Source: Riptortus pedestris (taxonomy: Eukaryota > Arthropoda > Insecta > Hemiptera > Alydidae). Taken from it: DNA of 64,000 nucleotides. The notes under the pieces are model-generated. The model was given only the letters and a program-made list of their open reading frames with translations, had not been told where the DNA came from and did no database searches. How positions within the stretch are numbered: the first letter of the stretch is position 1; the number at the start of each line of letters is the position of its first letter. Made by a program: the position numbers and the translations under genes. The stretch spans positions 126,831,001-126,895,000 of the forward strand of contig CM032233.1 of NCBI GenBank assembly GCA_019009955.1, given 5' to 3'. Shown piece by piece: positions 47,316 through 59,336 of the stretch.

Positions 47316-48221
47316 GTAAGTTATTTTGATGTTTTACTGACTATATTCCTATTTTTGTTTCTAATCTTTAATCATTATAATTATTCTTAGAAAAAGTCCA
47401 TCAATACTGACAGTAGATATTTGTTTTGAAAAGCCCCTTAGTAGTGAAAAAAAATTATCTTTCCTTTTCTTCTTTTTTGAATAAATTAAGTAACATTTCA
47501 GTTTTAGTGTTATTTGTGTAAAGTTTCTCACTTAGTGGTATATATAATTAATAAACATATATATTTTATTCAATAATTTTCAGTAGTAAAACATTGTCTT
47601 CAATTTCTCCTAACCATAACTAAAGATTTAATAAAAATTATTCTACTTTATTTTTTTTTGTTAATATTTTCTACTAGTTATTTTCCTTTTCCACCAAAAG
47701 TTTCTGTTATTCATCCCTTTAAAGATATTTTGGATTTTGACTAATTAAGAGCTATATATTTCTTAGTTGTATTTACTAATGATATCAAACATTTTACTAA
47801 GAAGGAGAGAAAGATCTAGAATAACTGAATGTCTTATATTTAAAACACAAAGAAAAAAAATAGTCATATGGGGATTATAAATTATGTACTAACTAATTTA
47901 AACAATAAAAATAAATACATTATGGTGATGTTTGAGAAAATGAAGCATATAAAACTACTAGATCCATAATATAGCCAGTGGGAATATCACATGACTGCTC
48001 TGAAATATTTGATAATACACAATTAAATACAATTTTATATGGATATTATGTATGATACTAGTCATATCATACTAGAACAAAGTGTAATTGGACTAGTGAA
48101 AATGAATATGATTTATTGATATTAATGCAACTTAGTTTTTATAAACAAGTTTGCTATTGAAAAACTTCCATTTGTTTATGTTCTTTCTATTACAATATTT
48201 TAATTACATTTTTATTTTTAG
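47316..48221 (+). other. Intron 4, nothing recognised
   Basis: AT-rich with GT and AG ends and no clear repeat. An in-frame readthrough of the exon would add about 22 hydrophobic residues before a stop, which is typical of intron sequence. Confidence 0.6.
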
Positions 48222-48312
48222 GCTTTTATTAAAAAGAGCACTGAGGAGTGGTTAGATGAATCAATCCATGTAGTGCCAGAGTCTCTAAAAGGAGAAGAAC
48301 ATACTGATTCAG
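48222..48312 (+). CDS. SCAPER-like gene exon 5
   Basis: Acceptor 'tttatttttag', donor GTATGT. Thirty codons plus one base: AFIKKSTEEWLDESIHVVPE then SLKGEEHTDS. The phase (0 in, 1 out) fits its neighbours. The content is polar and acidic, with no domain. Confidence 0.7.
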
Positions 48313-50071
48313 GTATGTGTTTACTCCATATTTTGTGCGCGCGTGCGTGTGTGTGTGTGTTACACTTTTTGTAATTTCTTATTAATTCACATGAATTTGT
48401 GTACGTATTGAATGTAAAAGTTGTGCTAAATAAATTTAATGTTTTGAATTATATGTTTTTAAATTCTGTTTTCAAATTAAAGCATTAGATTAATTAATCT
48501 TTAATTATTACATAATGTTAGGTACCTAATTATTTTATTGTGAAAATATGACCTACCGTATTTAACTTTAATTAAGGCGGAAGGTCAACAAAAATAAAAT
48601 GAACTATTCATATGATTATTCAAATCATTTTTATTCCTCAACTAGTTTCGCATCCATATGATGCCTCGATGCAAACATTCTTACTTCAATTATTAAATTA
48701 ATCCTAGATACTTTAATGACAAACAGCTTAGAAATATATATTCATTTATCAAAAAGATCACTTTTTGTCCTGATCTCCTGGAAGTTCTCTTGTTCATTGT
48801 TGTTTCCTTACTTACATAAAGTCTCAGATCTTGTGTAACACATGTCTATCAATTACACTAGGCTATCCATAATTGTATAGCAGTTGTCACAAAATATTTA
48901 TTAAATGCCTTACATTGGGTAACATATTGTTAATGATTCTAACATTATATTATTTGTTCTTATTGTGAAAATTAATTTGAGTGAAAATAGCTTTGTGTGT
49001 GTGTATTTATCTATTTCTAGTTAATGGAAGTGAGGTAGGACTGGCATGAAAAGGAGTGGAGTTTGCTGAAGTTTGTAAAAATTGGCTATGGCCCTGGGAT
49101 GGTCACAATTTTTATTTCATTTTCAAACTTCTTATTTAAATGTTTAATGTTAAACTAAATATCAAGTCCATTAATAGACAAAATCAGACTAGGAAGAGTA
49201 AGGGTTTAAAGAATGGGTTAAATGAAATTTTTTTTTATTAAGCTTATTAAATTTTATTGAAACAAGTAATTACAATTCATATTGATAAAGAATGTACTAA
49301 AATCGTTTTTCTATACCGTTTTATCTCATTCTAATATTATTTGTTATTTATAAATTTATTTTTATTTATAATCTTTAGTAAACTCTCAACTCCTACTCAT
49401 GCAAAGTACAATATTCTCTACGTTTACACTCCCTATTTTGGGATGTTTGTTTGAACGTGTTTAAAGGGAGTTTACATGCATATATGCATGTATAAACATG
49501 TTGGCTATTAAAATATATCAGGATATGCCATTTTATTTAGTGTCCCTCACCATACGAAATATGTTGGTGAGGAATAATTGGGTCTGAAAAGCTTTAAGAA
49601 AACTATATTCTCATTTTTGGCGGAAATATCAAGTTCTATTTATAAAGGAGGGTTCTTGATAAGGAAAAAAATAAAACTAGAATAGAATAACCAGATAATG
49701 TAACTCAAGCAAATTAGAAAAATTAGTTTTAACAGCCCCTGCATGATGTATGTTTTCCCCCTCAAAGTAATAAATTATCTCTATCCTAAATCAGGAAATT
49801 TACACAATAGTATTTCTCAGATATTGGATGCTTTCAAATCAGTGGCATCTTAATACCTCAAAATGCTTCTTTAAGTTATTTCAGTTTGTCTCTTATTTAT
49901 ATAAAAACAGATCATGAACTCATTTATGAGTGTGTATATGGTTATTTTTTGCTTCCCCTCATAAATTTCATATAAATCATAGACTGATTTAATTATTATT
50001 TTTTAGTTATATATTTATTTTCATATTTAAGTAATAAATAATTAATTATTTTATGTGTACATTTTTTCCAG
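48313..50071 (+). other. Intron 5 with a family B fragment
   Basis: A GT microsatellite lies at about 48340-48360. A decayed family B piece lies at about 49015-49430 ('ggtcacaatttttatttcattttcaaact', 'aagtccattaatagacaaaatcagact', 'aactctcaactcctactcatgc'). Nothing else is recognised. Confidence 0.5.
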
Positions 50072-50205
50072 ATGGATGGGAGCTTGTCAAGACTAGGTCA
50101 AAATGGCGTGATAATTCAGAAGCTAAAGGCTTGCGTCAGCATTTAAATAAAACAAATAAATGGCCTTCGTACAAGGCTCCTCGATCTCACCAAGTGCCAA
50201 AGTAG
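50072..50205 (+). CDS. SCAPER-like gene exon 6, GWE motif, with an in-frame stop at 50203
   Basis: The acceptor 'cattttttccag' is clear. In phase it reads (S)DGWELVKTRSKWRDNSEAK, GLRQHLNKTNKWPSYKAPR and SHQVPK, then TAG. 'DGWELV..R' resembles the 'EGWETVQRGR' motif after the SCAPER N-terminal domain. The next recognisable exon (57178) needs a donor in phase 2. GTs at 50169 (TC|GTACAAG) and 50097 (AG|GTCAAA) have that phase, so the stop may be spliced out. If not used, a short isoform ends here. Confidence 0.65.
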
Positions 50206-51480
50206 GGATTTTTGTGGGTGCATTATTAAAATTCTTGTAGAACAATATGTTGTATGAGAATTATTTCTGATTTGTTTACGTTTTAGACTTTTACTTGGTT
50301 TTCTATCACTTTTGAATGAAATTAAACTAGGTAGCAAGTTTAAAAATAGTTCAAAGTAAAAACTTATTTTAAATATCTTGGCATTTACTTTTTTATTAAA
50401 CACTGATGTAAGTGTTAAAACTTTGTAAATTTATCTATTGTTTTGTAAAGCTTTGTCAAAAATGAGAATTTAAAAAATGTTGATTTATCAAGTCTTGTTA
50501 AAACAATCATTTGTTGCATTATAGCTTTTGACCTTTGAGGTTTATGTTGTGCTAATTTTATCTATTATATCATTGATTGCATTTATGCATAATTTTTATA
50601 TTATGTGCTAAGCTTTGGCTGTGAGCTTGATTTTGCTCTATTTCTCTTTGTCTTAGGTATTAGAATTGAATTAGGGAATGATTCGAATAGGATACCACTT
50701 TATTTATATTGTATTTGGCTGTTTATTTTTGTAGTTCTTTGTACAGTTCTCATTTCCATTCATTGAAAGAATCTTCATTTTATATATAGAAGTCCATGTA
50801 AATATTATTATGTAAATATCACTTTGTGTGTGTGTATATATTCTGATTTAGCGGTCTTCTGTTCTTTACCACTTTGAAAGTATTCTAACTTTTTGTGTTT
50901 GATTGCACAAATTGCTGTTTTCATCTTATTCTGCTACTAATGACCCTCATAATTTTAATTAACAGGCATTATAAACAACTTTGTAAATTTCCCATTTATA
51001 ACTAAAATCTTACAACAAGTATTGTGTGGTATGTAATACTAGTGCCAGAATAATAATTTACGCACTTTATGATTGGAGCCAATGATTTAAAAATGTCTTA
51101 TGGATTTAGTCATTTTGTTTCCTGATTTTTAATAGCAACATATTAATAAATTGTCAATTACTCCCCCCCCCTCATCTCTCCCTCTCCTCTTTTCTCCCCC
51201 CCCCCTGAATATTTCAATTTTCTTTAATTTTTTATTTACTTTCAAAAACCTAAAACAAAATGAATAAAAAAAAGATATCTTTCAAATGTACTCCACCTCT
51301 TCTCCAATACAAAAATAACTTAAATATGGATATTTTTGTACATGTACAATAAAATGTATTAGAAATATATCTGTTAAGAATAAAATTAATCTGTTCCAAG
51401 TCCAAGTAAGATTCCAATCACCATTACAGAATTTTTATATCCCCTCTCTTTCTGTTCTGACACCTAAAGTGAGATTTTTT
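50206..51480 (+). other. Intron 6 start or 3' UTR of a short isoform
   Basis: AT-rich sequence with several AATAAA-like sites from about 51258 to 51390, and pyrimidine runs near 51160-51210. No ORF. It is either the start of a long intron or a terminal-exon UTR. Confidence 0.4.
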
Positions 51481-51707
51481 TGGGGCTTAGGTTAGCCATG
51501 CGAGTTAAAGCATTGACCTTTATCTCACATGGCAAACCTAGAGTGGCGAGTTCGATTCTCGCCTGGGGAAAGGAAATTATTTAATGATGAAATTCATTAA
51601 ATAACACCCTAAAATCTCTCCCTGGCTAGAAAAGGGTGGTAACCTGTAGATAACCCGTCCCAATTAGCCTGAGTAGCAAAAAGTGGACGTTAATAAATAA
51701 TAATAAT
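51481..51707 (+). mobile_element. tRNA-derived SINE, intact, with 14-bp target-site duplication
   Basis: Same family as 3476-3704. Box A-like TTAGCCATGCGAGTTAAAGC, box B-like GCGAGTTCGATTCTCGCC, body 'ctggctagaaaagggtggtaacctgtaga' and (TAA)n tail. AAAGTGAGATTTTT at 51466-51479 is repeated at 51708-51721, two bases of G/T ambiguity apart from the head. It sits between exons 6 and 7 in the sense orientation. Confidence 0.85.
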
Positions 51708-51721
51708 AAAGTGAGATTTTT

Positions 51722-54305
51722 AATTTATGTACCTGAACAATTAATCTAATCCAATTTATATTTGTTTTCATGTTTACTTTTTTTATTTTTTGTTTGTTGC
51801 TTTTATGCATATTTATAATTTTTATTGATCTTATGTATTTACTACAAATTATTAAAATGTATTTTTTTTAAGGCGCATGTTCTGTAAAATAGAATTTTTA
51901 TTATTTTATGTTTTAATGATGAATTTTATGTTCAACAATCGCCCATAGATGCAATTGATATTTGTGTTACACACAAAGCAATAGTGTTGTAAATCAAATA
52001 TTACTGATAAAATGTTTTTCTTCTGCTTACCATATCATTAGGTGTGAAACATTTTGATATATGTTTCATATCTAAGTTTAATCCTCTAGAACACGTCCTC
52101 ATTTCTACTTTCTACATTCTTCTAATCTCTCACTGCGTTTATTTTAATTAGAAGTAAAATTCCTTCTCTCATCTGAACAATTCTAGGTATATAAAACTCT
52201 TCTGAACTATTTCTATACTTATGTTTTTTTTTTCTTTACCAGAAATGATAATAATGACCCTGCATCCCGTCTGGTTTCACCTTCAAGGGAATTTTCTATT
52301 ATAAAAATAAAGGACCTTTTTGTAATTAATATTAATCCTTCTTAAAAGGTGAAATATTATTACTAAAAACATTGTTTAACCTTAGTAAAAACGGACAGCA
52401 TTTTATAGGAATACCAAGCACGTATCTATATCGAAACCAATAAGCTTTGAGGCATGAAGGAACTCTCCTTACTACTGTGTGAACATTTCTTAATGTGTTA
52501 AAGTATTTCACTGGATTCATTGGCCTACAATGTTCAACAAAGAAGTGTGAACCAGAGTCATTGAATACAGATTCAAAGTAATAATCAGATGAGTAGAAAT
52601 GGGGGTTTAATGAAATCTGAAAATAAAGTACAAATTACTTGCTTAATATTCAAGATATGAAAAAATATTTTGAACAACGATTATTAGAATTAAATTTGCA
52701 ACAAGATTAGTTACTAACATAGGATTTTTACTAAGTGAGAAATAGGGGATAGATTGTGTGGTGACATCATCAGTGTATCTATATAGCTCATGGGAGATCT
52801 GCTTAGTTTATACAGTCCCTGTTTGATGGGCTTTAATTTGTTTGTGATCATGTAGGTCTACTAAATTCGAAATGGATTTGAACATTTTCTTTCCTCACCC
52901 CCTCATAGTTACATTCATAACATGATCCCATTCTGACAGATAATTGTGGAGTTCTCATTGATTTTTCTTTGGTGATATCATTATTAAAAGTTGGTTCTGA
53001 AAGATTTTTGGACAATTAATAGTTGTCAATTTTTCATCACATGTGCTTTCCTAATCATGAAGGTTGTGTAGAACTATTTCTCTGTGATTTGCATTTGTCA
53101 GTTCTTTAAGGGCCACCAGTTGAAATTCGAAATACTGTATACAGGTTTAATTGAATGTGCAATTAACAAGTTTACCAAAGTGCAAGTTGACTTCTGTCAC
53201 AAAAAAAACAGATGGATTAACAATAATATATTCACTGAACATTCCTTTACTATTAATTTATTCTTCACATTAAAAAGTTTACAGATAAAATTTTATTTAA
53301 ACATATTTCCCTCTCTTTCTGCAGTTAAAAAGGTCCTAGGTTAGGGAATGTGGAATCATTTTTTTTCCTTTTTTGTTTCAAATTGATTACTTTGCAAATA
53401 ATAATTATAGAGGGGAAGTGTATAGTCATATGACTAGACTTGCATTTCTGAAGAAAGTGGATGTCTATGTACTCTTCCTGATGCTTTTTTTCTCCTGCAG
53501 GAGGCAACAGGGGAACCATTGTGTGTCCTTGTGACCCCTTTCCCTTGTTCTTTCCCATGGAAATTTGGATTTCCTGTTCATGGGAAAAGCAGCCTGTTGA
53601 TATGGACTGTTTATCAACTATAGGGTATCCATTATTTTACTTGGTGGAACAAATGTAATTCAAGCTTAATACATTTAAATTATTTTTCTCCCAGATACTT
53701 TTTGGGGACATGCAATATGCAGCCTAAACTGTTTGAGAAAAACCTAGTCTTTCCAGTTATCAGCAATAGTAATGTCACAAATCTTCCAGATACTGATTCA
53801 AATAGACCTGTAACTCTTCCTGTACTAAATGTGACTTTTATAAGGCCTTTGATCATGACTTACTAAAAATTGCTTGTGTATACTGCGTGTTTACCCATAA
53901 GTTCGTTTTGCCCTTAGGGCTTCTTTTCATCTAAACTCTCCTGTAAATATCCGAAGTTAACTCACCCACTCGAGGTTCATTGGGAATGAAACTTATTCTT
54001 TAAGGATGAGAATGGATCAAAAAATGGAGAGGGGGGGGGGTCAGTTGTCTTATGATGCTCAAAAAATTTCACAATTTTAACCAAATATAGTATTCCCACT
54101 CATACTCTGGAACAAATCACTGAGCCTGGAACATCTGAATGGGCAATATCTGATTGAAAATATGCCCAAAACTCTTGCATGAAGAACATTGTATTTTAAG
54201 ATCTTGGATTTAATGTTTGGAATCAATACATGTATGAATGTATATTTACATACATTCATACATAATACATACATATTTACACACACACACATATATATAT
54301 ATATA
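51722..54305. other. Intron 6 middle, family B fragments
   Basis: Family B text lies at about 52560-52830 ('agatgagtagaaatgggggtttaatgaaa', 'gggagatctgcttagtttatacagtccctg'), and a G tract at about 54031-54040. Nothing else is recognised. Short ORFs at 53084-53558 have no protein-like features. Confidence 0.4.
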
Positions 54306-55781
54306 CTAGCTAAGGTACCCAGCTTCGCTCGGGAATTCATTTGAGGTTAAATGATGATGGTATTTTTTATGGCAAGCTTTTACTAACCACAATATTTTAA
54401 CATTTCCCTATGTATGCCCGTCATTGCTTTGGATTTGTTAATAATAAAATTATTTGTTATTTAGGGCTTCACTGTCCACAATATTTTTATATTTCCTGTC
54501 TCCTGTGCATGTAGTTTTTTTTTATATATAATTCATAATCATAGAAAGTATTCTGTCTGCCAAACTATGTTTGAATGAAATTTCCTTTCCCTTGATACGG
54601 TACAAAGACCAACAGTGACTGAAAACCAAACAGAAAATGTAATATTGCAAATTTTTATTTCAGGCTTCTCTTATAACCCCCCCCCCTCCTGTTTGAACCT
54701 AAAAAATTTAATATAGCTTATAATCGTTTAAGAATTAATGCTAATTCACAGGCCGAGTTTTGTTAAGTTCCGTTCAATTGTTAGTGGCAAATACAATTGT
54801 CAGCTACCGTTTTAGTTTTCAGTGTATATCTCATTTATACTTGGTATACAACAAAAGTTACTCTAAATAACAAAATAAACAACTTTTGCCATGTACATAT
54901 TTGCCGAAAAACCAATAGAAAAGGAACTATCACTATTTTTAATTTCAGGGCTCCATTACAACCCCCACTCCTGCTCCTCCCTAGAAATGTTGATACCACT
55001 TATTATCATGGAGGAGTTAGTGCTAACTCACATACAGAGTTTTGTTAAGTTTCCGTTCAATTGTTAGAGCCCAATGAAACTGTTGGCTCCCGCTTTGTTT
55101 TTTAGTGGATATCTCGTTTATACTTGGTATACAACAAAAGTGAATATAACAAACGTTACTTTAAATAAGAAAATAAATAGCTTTTTTTTTATGTGCATAA
55201 TTGCCCAAAAACCAGTAGGAAACGAAATATCACTATTTTTAATTTCAGGCCTCCATTACAACCCCCATTCCTGCTCGTCCCTAGAAATAATGGTAAAGCT
55301 TATTATCATGAAGGAGTTAGTGCTACGTGTAATTCACATACAGAGTTTTGTTTAGTTCGGTTGAGTCTTTGGTACCAAATAAAATTGTTGATTCCCGTTA
55401 TAGTTTTTAGCGTATAACTCATTTATACTTCCGTCTACGGCTAAAGTGTATGTAACAAAAGTTACTCTATATAACAAAATAACCAACTTTTGTTATCTGC
55501 ACATTTGAAGAAAAACCAATAGGAAACGAAATATCGCTATTTTTAATTTTAGGCCTCCCTTATAACCCCCACTCCTGTTCGTCTCAGAGAATATTAATAT
55601 TGCCTAAAGTCTAATTTGGCTTAGTAGTAATATATATACCAAATTTCATAAAATTCGGTTCAGCCGTTTATGCGTGAAATGGTAACAAACAAACAAACAT
55701 ACACAAAAGAAACAAAATGCAGTTATGGTGCCTATGGCATGTGAAATGAAAAAGTATCGTGAAATTTAGAGAAAAAAAAAC

Positions 55782-55800
<19 letters not shown>
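54306..55800 (-). mobile_element. Helitron-like element H9, minus strand
   Basis: It starts CTAGCTAAGGTACCCAGCTT plus the hairpin partner 'cgctcgggaattcatttgagg', has three to four internal modules, and ends 'ggttcagccgtttatgcgtgaaatggtaac' and 'caattttatatatata'. Its 5' end merges with a TA tract at about 55790-55820. Confidence 0.6.
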
Positions 55801-55820
<20 letters not shown>

Positions 55821-55825
<5 letters not shown>

Positions 55826-56500
55826 TTATTTCCTTCCTTCCTGAAGTAACCCTACAGGAAGGGAGTTTATTAGCCACATGTACTGTACAACAATTTTTAC
55901 ATAACGTGTGGTTGATGCATAGCATTTTTTTTTAACAATGAATAAAATAAAATTATTTACAACAGAAAGAAAAAGAAAAACAAATTTAGGTTTCAATGGT
56001 TAATAATGAATTAATTTAACTATATTTCAGTTTTAAATAGTTCAGGTAGTTATACATTTCTTCAGCAAATTGTTTTAATGGTTTATTGTGTTTATAAAAT
56101 AAAAGTGTATCCTCAATGGGCCAATTATCTTGTCGGCATTTTAATTGGGTTTTAAATTCTTCTCTTTGGTCAGTTAGTAGTCTACAGTCATAGAGCAAGT
56201 GTCTATGAGTCTGTTCAGTAGAAAAATCGCAGTAACAGATTGGTTGATCTGTTAGGCCAAAACGATTAAAATAAGAGTTTGTTGTTCCGTGTCCTGTTAA
56301 TAATTGTGTCAAGTAATAGTCTGTTATATTAATTTTTGTCCTAAATGCTCTGTTATGTCTAGAATAAATAGTTTTAGATGTTGTCCTTTCATAGTCATAT
56401 ACCATTTCTGTTGCCATTTATTAATTGAGTCAGTAAGTAATTGTATTTTTATATGTTGTTTTGTACATACACACATACATATACACTGAATATTAATCCA
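55821..56500 (-). mobile_element. 5'-truncated LINE fragment, ORF2 C-terminus
   Basis: The ORF at 56016-56417 reads 'YYLTQLLTGHGTTNSYFNRF', 'ICYCDFSTEQTHRHLLYDC' and 'QFAEEMYNYLNYLK'. A 'LTQLLTGHG...F..R....C.C...E...H.L..C' pattern is the C-terminal zinc-binding tail after RNase H in several LINE clades (R1 and I-like). After the stop there is a short 3' UTR with AATAAA and an AAATAAATAAATA tail that runs into a TA microsatellite. RT is absent. Confidence 0.65.
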
Positions 56501-57080
56501 GATATTTGCATTTCTCTTCTCCAGCAAACCCCAATCCTACTCATATCATATTAACAATAAGCTGTTTTGTTATGGACCACTTTATTCATGGTTTAAATGT
56601 CAAATATAGTTTTCATTGAACATTTACTTTGTGAGATAAATGCAAATAAGTTGACATTGTCAATTAAAATGTTATTTCTTTACTCGAATATGTTTATTTG
56701 CTCTATACCATAATCAATAATTAACCATTTAATTCAACACTAGTCGTTAATGGCGAAAATCAGAGAAGGAAGGGGGAGGGGAGGTTGAGGGGATTCAAAA
56801 ATCCCTTCAAATAAACAGATCACCGATATCATGAGTCTTACTAAAAAATGTTATGGAGTTTGACGATTGATGCTCTAGAATTGTTGTTCTGTTCATTTTT
56901 TTATAGCTTAAATAATAAGCTAGTTAATTACACTTTCTGCTTTGCACCTTCAGTAAATCCCCCACTTCTGCTCATCAAATTTTAACTTAGATATAGAAAA
57001 TATTTAGGGAGAAGAGATCAATAGTGAGTCATACCAGCACATGGGAAATCTGCTTTGTTTAGGCAGCCCCAGCATAACGG
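56501..57080. repeat. Family B repeat
   Basis: 'aaaccccaatcctactcatatcatattaacaataagctgtt', 'gtgagataaatgcaaataag', 'agtcgttaatggcgaaaatcagagaagg' and 'gggaaatctgctttgtttaggcagcccc' match the family. No gene. Confidence 0.5.
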
Positions 57081-57177
57081 ACTTATTATATTTTAATTTC
57101 AAACTCTTGGAACTGCCTATAATAACATTCTACCATTAGCATATATTTCCTAATAATCATTTAAACTTTGTTTGCAG

Positions 57178-57342
57178 CAGTCATCCTTTTGGATCCATTT
57201 TGTTTGAGAATAGAAAAAATAATACTCAAAGTGGACTTGATAACTCATTAAATAATGCTTCAGCCAATGAAAATCAAATTTCTGGAATTCATCAGGATCA
57301 TCATTCTGGTTCATTAAGTGTTGTCACTACAGAGATTGCTTG
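57178..57342 (+). CDS. SCAPER-like gene exon 7
   Basis: Acceptor 'tttgtttgcag' (a second CAG gives an alternative start three bases later). In frame: SHPFGSILFENRKNNTQSGL, DNSLNNASANENQISGIHQD, HHSGSLSVVTTEIA, then TG and donor GTAAGA (phase 2). It joins in phase to the next exon. N- and S-rich, probably disordered. Confidence 0.6.
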
Positions 57343-58610
57343 GTAAGATTATTTATTTTTTACATTTATATAAAATTTTGTTATTCCTCGTTTGCTAAGT
57401 ATTATAAAAGATGTACTATAAGTACTTACTTGGTCATAATAATATGGCAATGCTAAAAATTAAATTTATGCTAACAAAAAGCTCTTAAGGATTATAATAC
57501 TGTTGGAATTACGTTATGGCCTGTGTTTTGTGGATTCATAGGCTTGTTATAATTAATGTTATTTATTCCTGGATGTTTTCTTTTGACTTTCCAATAACTT
57601 TAATAATTAAAGAATTCCTCTGTGCAGTGAAAATATCTTATGTGTAACTGTGCGTCATATAATAGTATAACTTTGATAGCATATTCCATTGTTTCCCAAT
57701 TCATGGTAAAGTGCAGCTTTTAAAGAAATCGAAAATACTGTTTAGTTGAAAAATCTGGAAAAAAGTACTATTTTCAATTTTATTATTGCTCCTTTGTCAT
57801 AAGTTTCATTATTTTTGAATGTCATTATATTATTTACTACTGAAAAGACAAAAGCATAGGAAGTACTCCTAGAATCATTGCCCTGTATTTGATATTGCCT
57901 TTGCTTTCCAGAACTTTGTAAAATTGCAGAAGACTTGAAAAATCAAATTTGAACAATGGCATGATAAAAATGTTTTATTGAATAGAATTAAGTGGCATAC
58001 TGTTTAAATGCATAACAATTTATATATTTTTCAGAGTTATTTGAAAATGTCATTAAAATCATAAAAAAAAAGTATGTTATATATAATAACATTAAATGTT
58101 TATAGCGATAAATTTGAATAAAAAATAGGATTAGATTTTCATTAGTTGAACAACTGGTGTAATCTAATATTATATCAGTCTTAATTATTTTTCAAATGTT
58201 GCACTATATAAATAATTAATTCATTATTTATTAGGCTGCTAAATTTCTTTTTATGAGATCATACATGTGTATATTTTTTTTCTGACGGCTTTTACGGAGT
58301 GAGGTTATGCAATATAATCTATTCTTGTTTATCATGGATTTTCAAACGTCAAGAAAAGAATTTTGTAACGGATTTCTTTTCTACTTGGTTATTATAACTT
58401 CGACTTTTCTCTATATTTGTTCAACTCACTGATAATATCCTGAGCTGTCTTTCATATTTAATCCAAGGGTATCTTAGCATATCTGGAGGTGTCTTATAAT
58501 ATTATTCTGTTTCATTCCAACAAATACTGAAGCTTCTATCTAATGTTTTATGCCTATAAATTGAGATAAAATTATTATATGAACAGTAATGTATAATTCC
58601 TATGTTTTAG
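57343..58610 (+). other. Intron 7, nothing recognised
   Basis: AT-rich, with no clear repeat or ORF. Confidence 0.5.
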
Positions 58611-58680
58611 TGGAAGTACAAATGATTTGACAGCTGATAATCTCTCAAGTGAAACAAGCCATGAAGTCAGTGTGAATCAG
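58611..58680 (+). CDS. SCAPER-like gene exon 8
   Basis: Acceptor 'tatgttttag', donor GTATGC. The first base completes a TGT codon with exon 7. It then reads GSTNDLTADNLSSETSHEVS and VNQ, ending in phase 0. It is short but has good splice sites and matching phase on both sides. Confidence 0.6.
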
Positions 58681-59069
58681 GTATGCCAAGCAACATCTTG
58701 TTTTGTTCTTATAGTTATTACTGAATATTTGATCTTTTATTGAATGTAATACATATTTAAAATAAACTTATTTTTAGCTTTAAGAATATATTGAAAATTG
58801 TTCACTGCTGTAAAACAAAGATCAAATTTGTCATGGGGCAAACTCATAGATATTATTTATCCTTTTTTAAATGGGAACTTGAATAAATTTCATTACCAAA
58901 TTATATACACAAAATAAACAACCTTGCTGATGAACCATGATTTTTGTTACACTATCTTAATAATAGCTTTGAATTCTTACATATTTAAAGAATCATAAAT
59001 ATACAGGGTACTATAAGAAACATAGTGTATAAGTATACTGTTGCACTATAAGAAATAAGTGCATAAAAG

Positions 59070-59261
59070 TTACTTACATTTAGGTACTATATTTCTCGTG
59101 GAACCTGAGCCTTTCCAACCATTGGTGTGACCCACAGTTAGGATCTTCCAATCCTGGATTCGGAGCCTATGCAACTTCTCCTTAAGTCCATCCAGCCACT
59201 GCTGGCTGTGCCTGCCTTTCCTCATCCCACCCAGCATTATAAGTATAAGACAACAATACAA
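59070..59261 (-). pseudogene. LINE ORF2 C-terminal fragment
   Basis: 'QQWLDGLKEKLHRLRIQDWK' and 'GWKGSGSTRN' match the 'RRWLD.I.EDL..L.I.DW...A.DR..WR' ending of many LINE ORF2 proteins. Only this tail is present, in the intron between exons 8 and 9. Confidence 0.5.
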
Positions 59262-59336
59262 TAAGACGATACTGGTTTTTGTCCTTATTTTTTAAATTGC
59301 CACCTTTAGGGAGAGTTTAAACAGTATAGACCTTAA

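Noticed and set aside
59070..59261. Short minus-strand gene
   Set aside because: It matches the generic C-terminal tail of LINE ORF2 and has no other exon.
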